A stretch of 11,856 bases of DNA. Origin: an uncultured beta proteobacterium (GTDB taxonomy: Bacteria > Pseudomonadota > Gammaproteobacteria > Burkholderiales > Burkholderiaceae). Of the stretch, positions 1 to 6,969 are shown in pieces. The notes beneath the pieces were generated by a model. The model was not told the origin of the DNA. It was given only the letters and a program-made list of their open reading frames with translations, and did no database searches. The translations under genes and the position numbers were made by a program. The stretch is from contig CAIKGX010000087.1 of assembly GCA_903827075.1 (NCBI GenBank), positions 1 to 11,856 of the forward strand. Reading direction: 5' to 3'. Position 1 is the stretch's first letter, and every line of letters starts with the position of its first letter.

Positions 1-82
1 CATATTTCCCTTAATTTTTTTATTAATCCAACTGAAGATTTAGAGAATAAGAATCAAATTTATTTGAATCTGTCGGGGGATA

Positions 83-112
83 TTGAAAGCGCAGTAGGAA
101 AATTCTTATTAA
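83..112 (+). promoter_or_regulatory. Candidate sigma-70 promoter for the sucA operon
   Basis: TTGAAA at 83-88 matches five of the six bases of the -35 consensus. TATTAA at 107-112 (four of six matches to TATAAT) follows after 18 bases, or TTATTA at 106-111 after 17. Transcription would start near 118-120, just before the first leader hairpin at 125, giving a leader of about 190 bases. A second, weaker -10-like sequence, TATAAC, lies at 261-266 without a good -35. Both calls are by eye only. Confidence 0.3.
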
Positions 113-124
113 TTCTGTATTTCT

Positions 125-165
125 AGGGAAATACCCCTGATGTACTGAAAATCAGGGAAAGCCCT
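125..165 (+). promoter_or_regulatory. Cluster of mutually exclusive hairpins in the sucA leader
   Basis: Three stems share arms, so they cannot all form together. Stem A pairs AGGG 125-128 with CCCT 135-138. Stem B pairs CCCTGAT 135-141 with ATCAGGG 151-157, seven perfect base pairs with a nine-base loop. Stem C pairs AGGG 154-157 with CCCT 162-165 around an AAAG loop. B excludes both A and C, while A and C can coexist. No run of T follows, so this is not a standard intrinsic terminator. The arrangement resembles a switch, but the switching is an inference. Confidence 0.4.
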
Positions 166-167
166 TT

Positions 168-329
168 ATGTATCAATGGTTAATCGTGTTAAATTACTGT
201 CGTAGTACCAGTATTTGCACAGATCAATTCGTGAGTCGGTACAGCCGTATAGCGAATGGTTATAACCACAGTTTTTATTCGGGAAACCCGATGAAAGGTG
301 AGCATCATGATGCAGGACCAAAGGGATAA
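168..329 (+). CDS. Possible upstream ORF (53 codons) overlapping the sucA start
   Basis: An ATG at 168 opens a 53-codon reading frame ending at TAA 327-329, which overlaps the first 23 bases of sucA in another frame. An AGGGA at 154-158 sits nine bases before the ATG and could act as a ribosome binding site; it lies inside the alternative hairpins B and C. The predicted peptide starts MYQWLIVLNYC and resembles no family I know. It has no clear signal peptide, and its codons (CGG, ATA, many AGT) do not resemble those of the neighbouring genes. An ORF of this length could arise by chance, so I regard translation as possible but unproven. Confidence 0.15.
   Translation: MYQWLIVLNYCRSTSICTDQFVSRYSRIANGYNHSFYSGNPMKGEHHDAGPKG
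257..300 (+). promoter_or_regulatory. Palindrome, hairpin and Shine-Dalgarno sequence before sucA (candidate sucA RNA motif, 3' part)
   Basis: In order: a perfect 12-base palindrome TGGTTATAACCA (257-268), a perfect hairpin TCGGG-AAA-CCCGA (279-291), and a Shine-Dalgarno sequence AAAGGTG (294-300) six bases before ATG 307. The hairpin ends two bases before the Shine-Dalgarno sequence. Established knowledge: a conserved structured 'sucA RNA motif' occurs in the presumed 5' UTR of sucA in Burkholderiales and overlaps the Shine-Dalgarno sequence. Position and taxon fit, but I could not align this sequence to the motif's consensus from memory, so membership is inferred. Confidence 0.4.
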
Positions 330-3162
330 CTCCTATCTCTTCGGCGGAAACGCCCCCTACGTAGAGGAACTCTACGAATCCTACTTGCACGATCCAGCTT
401 CTGTTGAGGCTCATTGGCGAGATTATTTTGATGGCGTAAAGCAGGTGCCAGCATTTGACGGCTCCTCAAGAGCCGATATTGCGCACGCACCAATTGTTGC
501 TTCATTTGCTGAGCGCGCTAAGCAAGGCCCGATCAGAACGGTATCTGATTCAGCTGACTCAGCAATGGGACGCAAACGTGTTGCCGTTCAACAGTTGATT
601 GCTGCGTACCGAAACGTCGGTAACCGTTGGGCAGATATTGATCCTTTAAAGCGCACAGAGCGTCCGGATATTCCGGAGTTAGACCCTGCGTTCTACGGCT
701 TTACAGATGGCGATATGGATATCGTCTTCAATACGAGTAATACATTCTTTGGCAGGACAGAAATGTCCTTACGCGATTTATTGCAAGCTTTGCGTGAAAC
801 GTATTGCGGCAAGATTGGCGCCGAATATATGTTTATTGCCGACCAGAAGATTAAAAAATGGTGGCAAGAAAAATTAGAGTCTATTCGCTCAACTCCAAGC
901 TTTAATGTAGATGAGAAGCGCCAGATTCTAGATCGCGTCACTGCGGCAGAAGGTTTAGAGCGTTATCTCCAGGCCAAGTATGTTGGCCAAAAGCGTTTCT
1001 CCCTTGAGGGCGGCGACAGCTTCATTCCCTGTATGGATGAATTGATTCGTGAGGCTGGTTCCAAGGGCGTACAAGAAATTGTCATTGGTATGGCTCACCG
1101 TGGTCGTTTAAATGTACTGGTAAACGTCTTAGGCAAAATGCCTACAGACTTATTTGCCGAATTTGAGCATAAAGGTCCGGAGACATTGCCTGCGGGCGAC
1201 GTGAAGTATCACCAAGGCTTCTCAAGTGATATTTCTACACCATCCGGTCCAGTGCATTTATCTTTAGCATTTAACCCATCCCACCTAGAGATCGTCAACC
1301 CTGTAGTTGAAGGATCGGCGCGTGCTCGTATGGAGCGTCGTGGTGACATGTTGGGCGAACAAGTGCTACCAGTGCTCGTGCATGGTGATGCTGCCATTGC
1401 TGGACAGGGCGTCATGCAAGAAACTTTGGCGATGTCAGAGGTTCGCGGTTATTCCACTGGCGGCACCATTCATATTGTGATTAACAACCAAATTGGTTTC
1501 ACCACATCTGACCCACGCGATTTACGTTCTAGCTTGTATTGCACCGACATCATGAAAGTGGTTGATGCCCCTGTATTGCATGTGAATGGCGATGATCCTG
1601 AGGCAGTGGTCTTGGCTACGAAATTGGCTGTGGAGTTCCGTACCAAGTTTCATAAAGATGTTGCAGTAGATATTGTGTGCTTCAGAAAACTCGGCCATAA
1701 CGAGCAAGACTCTCCAGCAATGACCCAGCCATTGATGTACCAAATCATCTCAGCTCATCCTGGTACACGCAAGTTGTATGCTGATCGATTAGAGGCTCAA
1801 GGAGTATTTCCTGTTGGTACAGGTGATCTCATGGTGAAGGAATATCGCGCTGCGATGGATGCGGGTAAATCCACATCAGACCCCGTTCTCAGCAACTTCA
1901 AGGGTAAATATGCAGTCGATTGGTCACCATTCTTAAATAAGAAATGGACCGATGAAGCCGATACTGCCATTCCCTTAACGGAGTGGAAGCGTTTGGCTGA
2001 GAAGATATCCACTATTCCTGATAATTTCAAGGCACATCCATTGGTTGAGAAGGTCTACAAAGATCGCGCAGCAATGGGTCGAGGTGAAGTGAATGTGGAT
2101 TGGGGTATGGGCGAGCATATGGCTTTTGCATCTTTGGTCGCTAGCGGTTACCCAGTGCGCTTATCCGGTGAGGATAGCGGTCGCGGTACCTTTACCCATC
2201 GCCATGCTGTTTTGCATGATCAAAACCGTGAGAAGTGGGATATCGGCACTTATATGCCTTTGCGGCATGTGGCTAAAGATCAAGCACCATTCTTGGTAAT
2301 TGATTCGATTTTGTCCGAAGAGGCCGTGCTTGGTTTTGAGTATGGCTACGCCGCTGCAGAACCTAATACGCTCACCATCTGGGAAGCGCAGTTTGGCGAC
2401 TTTGCCAATGGTGCTCAAGTGGTGATCGATCAATTTATCGCTTCTGGTGAAGTGAAGTGGGGTCGCGCAAACGGTTTGGTCATGATGTTGCCTCATGGTT
2501 ATGAAGGCCAGGGACCAGAGCACTCATCCGCTCGTTTAGAACGCTTTATGCAGTTGTGTGCTGATACCAATATGCAGGTCATTCAGCCAACGACTGCGGC
2601 ACAGATTTTCCACGTGCTACGTCGTCAGATGATTCGTCAGTTCCGCAAACCGCTAATCTTGATGACTCCGAAATCCTTGTTGCGAAATAAGGAGGCGGCA
2701 TCACCATTAACGGAGTTCACGAAGGGTGGTTTCCAAACTATTCTGCCAGAACGTGATGACACTATCGACGGCAAGAAGGTCACTCGCTTGGTCATGTGCT
2801 CAGGCAAGGTCTATTACGACTTAGTGAAGGCGCGTACAGAGAAGAAGATTGATGATGTGGCGATCATTCGCTTGGAGCAGTTATATCCATTCCCCCACAA
2901 AGCATTGGCAGTTGAATTGAAGAAGTACCCCAAGTTAGAGGAAGTGGTGTGGTGTCAAGATGAACCGCAAAACCAAGGCGCTTGGTTCTTTGTTCAGCAC
3001 AATATTTTGGAAAATATGGCAGATGGCGGAAAGTTGGCCTATGCAGGACGTCCAGCATCCGCTTCACCTGCTTGTGGTTATGCCCATCTCCATCAAGAAC
3101 AACAGAAGTCACTTCTTAACGCGGCGTTTGCCAAACTCAAAGGTTATGTCATCACGAAATAA
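307..3162 (+). CDS. sucA: 2-oxoglutarate dehydrogenase E1 component
   Basis: This is the thiamine-diphosphate-dependent E1 subunit (also called OdhA). It decarboxylates 2-oxoglutarate and transfers the succinyl group to the lipoyl arm of SucB in the cytoplasmic TCA-cycle complex. With the start at ATG 307 the protein has 951 residues, close to E. coli SucA (933). The N-terminus carries the typical SYLFGGNAPYVEELY block that precedes the catalytic core. The cofactor-binding region is visible as HGDAAIAGQG (from residue 359) through INNQIGF (about 392-398). GEDSGRGTFTHRHAVLHDQ, with His631 and His633, marks the second catalytic domain. The reading frame can be extended to GTG 298, but AAAGGTG (294-300) is then inside the gene, while it is ideally spaced for ATG 307 (ATG 310 is also possible). 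It is the first gene of the E1-E2-E3 operon, 43 bases before sucB. Confidence 0.97.
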   Translation: MMQDQRDNSYLFGGNAPYVEELYESYLHDPASVEAHWRDYFDGVKQVPAFDGSSRADIAHAPIVASFAERAKQGPIRTVSDSADSAMGRKRVAVQQLIAAYRNVGNRWADIDPLKRTERPDIPELDPAFYGFTDGDMDIVFNTSNTFFGRTEMSLRDLLQALRETYCGKIGAEYMFIADQKIKKWWQEKLESIRSTPSFNVDEKRQILDRVTAAEGLERYLQAKYVGQKRFSLEGGDSFIPCMDELIREAGSKGVQEIVIGMAHRGRLNVLVNVLGKMPTDLFAEFEHKGPETLPAGDVKYHQGFSSDISTPSGPVHLSLAFNPSHLEIVNPVVEGSARARMERRGDMLGEQVLPVLVHGDAAIAGQGVMQETLAMSEVRGYSTGGTIHIVINNQIGFTTSDPRDLRSSLYCTDIMKVVDAPVLHVNGDDPEAVVLATKLAVEFRTKFHKDVAVDIVCFRKLGHNEQDSPAMTQPLMYQIISAHPGTRKLYADRLEAQGVFPVGTGDLMVKEYRAAMDAGKSTSDPVLSNFKGKYAVDWSPFLNKKWTDEADTAIPLTEWKRLAEKISTIPDNFKAHPLVEKVYKDRAAMGRGEVNVDWGMGEHMAFASLVASGYPVRLSGEDSGRGTFTHRHAVLHDQNREKWDIGTYMPLRHVAKDQAPFLVIDSILSEEAVLGFEYGYAAAEPNTLTIWEAQFGDFANGAQVVIDQFIASGEVKWGRANGLVMMLPHGYEGQGPEHSSARLERFMQLCADTNMQVIQPTTAAQIFHVLRRQMIRQFRKPLILMTPKSLLRNKEAASPLTEFTKGGFQTILPERDDTIDGKKVTRLVMCSGKVYYDLVKARTEKKIDDVAIIRLEQLYPFPHKALAVELKKYPKLEEVVWCQDEPQNQGAWFFVQHNILENMADGGKLAYAGRPASASPACGYAHLHQEQQKSLLNAAFAKLKGYVITK

Positions 3163-3205
3163 TCGTCGACATCACCATATATCAATATATTAAATAGGAT
3201 TAATC

Positions 3206-4408
3206 ATGGCTATTTTTGAAGTTAAAGTTCCCCAACTCTCCGAGTCAGTAGCTGAAGCTACTTTGTTGCAATGGAAAAAGAAAGTCGGCGATGCCGTCGC
3301 TCAAGATGAAATCTTGATTGAAATTGAAACTGACAAAGTGGTGTTAGAAGTTCCAGCTCCTTCTGCTGGTGTCTTAACAGAAATCATCGTCGCTGATGGC
3401 GGTACTGTTGCTGCCGAGCAATTGATAGGCAAGATTGATAGCACTGCTGTTGCCGCCGCCGCTCCTGCGGCCGCTGCTCCAGCTCCAGCAGCAGTTACTG
3501 CGCCTGCAGCTGCCGCACCAGTTTCTAAATCTACTGGCGCTGCCGCCGCACCATCTGCAGCTAAGTTGATGGCAGAAAATAATTTGAGCTCAGGCCAGGT
3601 AGCTGGCTCTGGTCGTGATGGACGTGTTACTAAAGGTGATGTGATTGCTGCTGTTGCTGGTGGTAGCAAATCCGCCACATTGCCAAGCGCCCCTGTTCCA
3701 ACTGGTAATCGCCCAGAAGAGCGCGTACCAATGAGCCGTTTGCGTGCCCGTATTGCTGAGCGTTTACTTGAGTCCCAAGCAAACAATGCCATCTTGACCA
3801 CCTTTAATGAAGTCAATATGGCGCCAGTGATCGCGATGCGCAATAAGTACAAAGATCAGTTTGAGAAAGTCCATGGCGTGAAGTTGGGCTTTATGTCCTT
3901 CTTTGTCAAAGCAGCTACCCATGCTTTGAAAAAATACCCACTGCTCAATGCTTCTGTTGATGGCAACGACATCGTGTATCACGGTTACTTTGATATTGGT
4001 ATTGCGGTCAGTTCACCACGCGGTTTAGTGGTGCCTATCTTGCGTGATGTTGACCAAATGAACTTGGCTGATATTGAGAAGAAGATTGCTGAATTTGGTG
4101 TGAAGGCTCGCGAAGGTAAATTGTCTATCGAAGAGTTGACTGGCGGAACATTCTCCATCTCTAATGGGGGCGTATTTGGCTCAATGCTTTCTACCCCAAT
4201 CATCAATCCTCCACAGTCTGCAATCTTGGGGATTCATGCGACTAAGGAGCGTGCCGTGGTTGAGAACGGTCAGATCGTGATCCGTCCAATTAATTACTTA
4301 GCCTTGTCTTACGATCACCGCATCATCGACGGTCGTGAGGCGGTTCTTGGCTTGGTAGCGATGAAGGATGCATTAGAAGATCCATCACGTCTCCTGCTTG
4401 ATTTGTAA
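3206..4408 (+). CDS. sucB: Dihydrolipoyllysine succinyltransferase, E2 of 2-oxoglutarate dehydrogenase
   Basis: This is the core E2 subunit (OdhB), which carries the lipoyl arm and transfers succinyl to CoA. In its 400 residues, one N-terminal lipoyl domain (about 1-77) holds the ETDKV motif with the lipoylated Lys44. A flexible Ala/Pro-rich linker (about 82-115) follows, then the peripheral subunit-binding domain (about 116-150, ending GRVTKGDV), a second short linker, and the catalytic acyltransferase domain (about 170-400). The active-site signature is SYDHRIIDG with His371 and Asp375. Length and single-lipoyl architecture fit SucB rather than the E2 of pyruvate dehydrogenase, which often has more than one lipoyl domain in these bacteria. 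AGGA at 3196-3199 is six bases before the ATG. The position between E1 and E3 confirms the identity. Confidence 0.97.
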   Translation: MAIFEVKVPQLSESVAEATLLQWKKKVGDAVAQDEILIEIETDKVVLEVPAPSAGVLTEIIVADGGTVAAEQLIGKIDSTAVAAAAPAAAAPAPAAVTAPAAAAPVSKSTGAAAAPSAAKLMAENNLSSGQVAGSGRDGRVTKGDVIAAVAGGSKSATLPSAPVPTGNRPEERVPMSRLRARIAERLLESQANNAILTTFNEVNMAPVIAMRNKYKDQFEKVHGVKLGFMSFFVKAATHALKKYPLLNASVDGNDIVYHGYFDIGIAVSSPRGLVVPILRDVDQMNLADIEKKIAEFGVKAREGKLSIEELTGGTFSISNGGVFGSMLSTPIINPPQSAILGIHATKERAVVENGQIVIRPINYLALSYDHRIIDGREAVLGLVAMKDALEDPSRLLLDL

Positions 4409-4419
4409 GAGGGTAGACC

Positions 4420-5856
4420 ATGAGCAAATCATTTGACGTAGTAGTTATTGGCGGAGGCCCCGGTGGCTATATCGCCGCTATTCGTGCAGCGCAACTGGGT
4501 TTTAAAGTAGCCTGCGCCGAATCCAATAGTTATGACGACCCCAAAGACGAGCCACGCTTAGGCGGAACTTGCTTAAACGTCGGCTGTATTCCATCAAAGG
4601 CTTTATTGGCTTCCTCAGAAGAGTTTGAGAAGATCAGTCATCATGCTGCTGACCATGGCATTAAGGTGGGCGCAGTGAGCATTGATTCAAAGAAGATGGT
4701 TGCCCGTAAAGATGACATCGTTACCAAAATGACCGGTGGTATTGGGTACCTGTTCCGCAAGAACAAGATCACCTTGTTAAAGGGACACGCTTCATTTGAA
4801 GGCAAAACAGCCGAAGGCTATCAAGTCAAGATTGATGGTAAAGATAAAGAAACAGTAACGGCAAAAAATGTGATTATTGCCACTGGTTCTAAAGCTCGTC
4901 ACTTGCCTGGAATTGCCGTAGATAATGTATTGATCTGCGATAACGAAGGTGCCTTGAAATTTGATTCCACGCCAAAGAAATTAGGTGTGATTGGTGCTGG
5001 CGTGATTGGTTTGGAACTTGGTTCAGTTTGGCGCCGTGTTGGATCAGAAGTGACGATTCTAGAAGCCATGCCATCTTTCTTGGGTGCGTGCGATCAAGGC
5101 ATTGCAAAGGAAGCGCAAAAGTTACTCACTAAGCAAGGTTTGACCATTAACACTGGTGTGAAGATCGGCGATGTGAAGGTAGATAAAAAAGGTGTTGTAG
5201 TCAATTACACCGATAGCGCTGGAAAAGCAGCCAAGCTGGAATGTGATCGCTTGATCGTTTCCGTTGGTCGCGTACCCAATACCGATAAATTAGGTTTAGA
5301 TAAGATCGGCCTAAAAGTAGATGAGCGCGGCTGTATTCCGATTGATGATCATACGTGCGCTACTTCAGCCCCTGGTGTTTATGCTGTCGGTGACGTCGTT
5401 CGCGGTCCGATGTTGGCGCATAAGGCAGAAGATGAAGGCGTATTGGTTGCCGAGATTATTGCTGGCCAAAAACCCCATATTGACTACAACTGCATTCCTT
5501 GGGTAATTTACACTGATCCAGAAATTGCATGGGTTGGTAAAACGGAAGAACAGCTTAAGGCTGCCGGTATTGCCTACAAAGCAGGGCAGTTCCCATTTGC
5601 TGCCAATGGTCGTGCTTTAGGCATGGGACGTCCAGATGGTTTCATCAAAGTTTTAGCCGATGCAAAGACTGATGAAATTTTGGGTGTTCATATCATCGGC
5701 GCCAATGCATCTGACCTGATTGCTGAAGCTGCTGTTGCCATGGAATTTAAAGCAGCTGCTGAAGATATTGCGCGTATATGTCACCCACATCCTAGCTTGT
5801 CTGAAGTGATGCGCGAAGCGGCATTGGCAACGGATTCACGTGCATTAAATATGTAA
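4420..5856 (+). CDS. lpdA: Dihydrolipoyl dehydrogenase (E3)
   Basis: This FAD flavoprotein reoxidises the dihydrolipoyl group of E2 and passes electrons to NAD+. Its 478 residues show the FAD-binding GGGPGGY (11-17), the redox-active disulfide in GGTCLNVGCIPSK (Cys51 and Cys56), an NAD-binding GAGVIGLELG near 192-201, the second FAD motif with GVYAVGDV, and the C-terminal HPHPSLSE with catalytic His457 and Glu462 from the partner subunit. It has no N-terminal lipoyl domain. In Burkholderiales the E3 linked to pyruvate dehydrogenase often carries one, so this looks like the E3 dedicated to 2-oxoglutarate dehydrogenase (OdhL). AGAGGG (4408-4413) overlaps the sucB stop and lies six bases before the ATG, favouring coupled translation. 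The stop codon directly abuts the next gene. Confidence 0.96.
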   Translation: MSKSFDVVVIGGGPGGYIAAIRAAQLGFKVACAESNSYDDPKDEPRLGGTCLNVGCIPSKALLASSEEFEKISHHAADHGIKVGAVSIDSKKMVARKDDIVTKMTGGIGYLFRKNKITLLKGHASFEGKTAEGYQVKIDGKDKETVTAKNVIIATGSKARHLPGIAVDNVLICDNEGALKFDSTPKKLGVIGAGVIGLELGSVWRRVGSEVTILEAMPSFLGACDQGIAKEAQKLLTKQGLTINTGVKIGDVKVDKKGVVVNYTDSAGKAAKLECDRLIVSVGRVPNTDKLGLDKIGLKVDERGCIPIDDHTCATSAPGVYAVGDVVRGPMLAHKAEDEGVLVAEIIAGQKPHIDYNCIPWVIYTDPEIAWVGKTEEQLKAAGIAYKAGQFPFAANGRALGMGRPDGFIKVLADAKTDEILGVHIIGANASDLIAEAAVAMEFKAAAEDIARICHPHPSLSEVMREAALATDSRALNM

Positions 5857-6960
5857 TTGAAAGCATTAGAGTATTACCATCAAGAGTTAATGGCGCGCGG
5901 GTATCATAGCGATCCCGCGCAACTTGATGCCATAGAGCGCTTACAGCGTTGCGAAGATGAGTGGATAGCCTACAAAAAGATCCGCAGTAGTAATTTAAAA
6001 AAGAAACTCTTCAAGCCCCAACTGCCGCGAGGTGTGTACTTATGGGGTGGTGTTGGTCGAGGCAAATCCTTCCTGATGGATTGCTTTTATGCGGCCTCTC
6101 CTTTAGAAAAGAAAATTCGCATCCATTTTCATGAATTCATGCGTGAAGTTCATCGTGAATTGCATGAGTTGTCCGGCTTGGCCGATCCTTTAGATGAGCT
6201 CGCGAAGCGGATTGCTAAACGTTATCGCCTTATTTGTTTTGATGAATTTCATATCAATGACATAGCAGATGCGATGATTTTATATCGCTTATTAAGTGCG
6301 CTCTTTACCGACCGCGTGCAATTTGTGATGACATCCAATTACAAGCCTAGCCAGCTTTATCCCAACGGATTACATCGTGATCGCTTGCTTCCTGCCATTC
6401 AGTTATTAGAAGACCAGTTAGATGTACTGAATGTGGATGCTGGTAACGACTATCGCCGTGTGCAAATGGCGCAAGTAAAGGCCTATCTCACCCCCATTAC
6501 TGCGGATACTACCTCCACTTTGCAACAGATGTTTGTCAATTTAATCGGCAATCAACCAGAAGATGTGCATCCTGTCCTCAATATTGAATCTCGTGAGTTA
6601 AGACCGCTACACATGGGTGATGGCGTGGTGTGGTTTGATTTTCAGACTCTATGCTGCGGTCCGCGCTCCCAAAATGACTACTTGGAGATTGCCAAGCAGT
6701 TTCATACGGTGATCGTGTCGGGGGTGCCCTATATGCCCCCTAGGATGACTAATGAAGCGCGACGGTTTATATGGTTAATTGACGTGCTTTATGACCATAA
6801 AATCAAGTTAATCCTCTCTGCAGAGGTTCCTGCTACCGATTTGTACACAGAAGGGCAGATCACTAGTGAGTTCTCTAGGACGGTTTCCCGGCTCATAGAG
6901 ATGCAATCCCGTGACTACTTAGATGCGCCGCGTCGGGTAATTGACACCACATTGACCTAA
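5857..6960 (+). CDS. zapE: Cell division protein ZapE (AFG1-family ATPase)
   Basis: This is an AFG1/LACE1-family P-loop ATPase. E. coli ZapE associates with the FtsZ ring and is needed under low oxygen or heat; mitochondrial relatives act in respiratory-complex quality control. The 367 residues contain Walker A GGVGRGKS (64-71), FHEFMREVHREL shortly after it, and Walker B RLICFDEFH with Asp129 and Glu130. MTSNY and LHRDRLLPAI follow and are typical of the family. The N-terminus (EYYHQEL, RGYHSDPAQ) aligns with Burkholderia ZapE as I remember it, which supports the TTG start at 5857. That TTG comes directly after the lpdA TAA, in the same frame, without a clear Shine-Dalgarno sequence, so translation probably relies on reinitiation. 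The alternative ATG at 5890 would remove 11 conserved residues. zapE follows the OGDH genes in other Burkholderiales too. Confidence 0.93.
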   Translation: MKALEYYHQELMARGYHSDPAQLDAIERLQRCEDEWIAYKKIRSSNLKKKLFKPQLPRGVYLWGGVGRGKSFLMDCFYAASPLEKKIRIHFHEFMREVHRELHELSGLADPLDELAKRIAKRYRLICFDEFHINDIADAMILYRLLSALFTDRVQFVMTSNYKPSQLYPNGLHRDRLLPAIQLLEDQLDVLNVDAGNDYRRVQMAQVKAYLTPITADTTSTLQQMFVNLIGNQPEDVHPVLNIESRELRPLHMGDGVVWFDFQTLCCGPRSQNDYLEIAKQFHTVIVSGVPYMPPRMTNEARRFIWLIDVLYDHKIKLILSAEVPATDLYTEGQITSEFSRTVSRLIEMQSRDYLDAPRRVIDTTLT

Positions 6961-6969
6961 AATAGGGTG

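Larger units (their letters stand above)
1..306 (+). other. Non-coding upstream and leader region of the sucA operon
   Basis: This stretch has no convincing protein gene. The first 120 bases are AT-rich and hold the best promoter-like sequence. Bases 125-300 are rich in short inverted repeats: AGGG/CCCT and CCCTGAT/ATCAGGG at 125-165, TACTG/CAGTA at 195-213, ATTCGT/GCGAAT at 227-257 around a small CGG/CCG hairpin, a 12-base palindrome at 257-268, and TCGGG-AAA-CCCGA at 279-291. The density of structure ends at the sucA Shine-Dalgarno sequence, which suggests a structured 5' untranslated region. An imperfect dyad, TCAAAT-tt-ATTTGA, lies at 54-67 upstream of the candidate promoter. The structures are seen directly. 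Their function is inferred. The upstream neighbour gene is outside the window. Confidence 0.7.

Noticed and set aside
135..170. Intrinsic terminator in the sucA leader
   Set aside because: The stem 135-141/151-157 is good, but no run of T follows it, so it does not fit a standard terminator.
298..306. Start of sucA at GTG 298
   Set aside because: The Shine-Dalgarno sequence AAAGGTG (294-300) overlaps this codon but is properly spaced for ATG 307. Homologues begin near the double methionine.
2161..2523. Minus-strand open frame of 120 codons inside sucA
   Set aside because: It lies fully within a conserved catalytic region of sucA and shows no recognisable protein features.
3455..3560. Repeat array in sucB
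   Set aside because: The repeated GCT/GCC/GCA codons encode the Ala/Pro-rich flexible linker typical of E2 proteins.
3301..3852. Minus-strand open frame of 183 codons inside sucB
   Set aside because: It is a shadow of the GCN-rich linker and lipoyl region, low in complexity and resembling no protein family.
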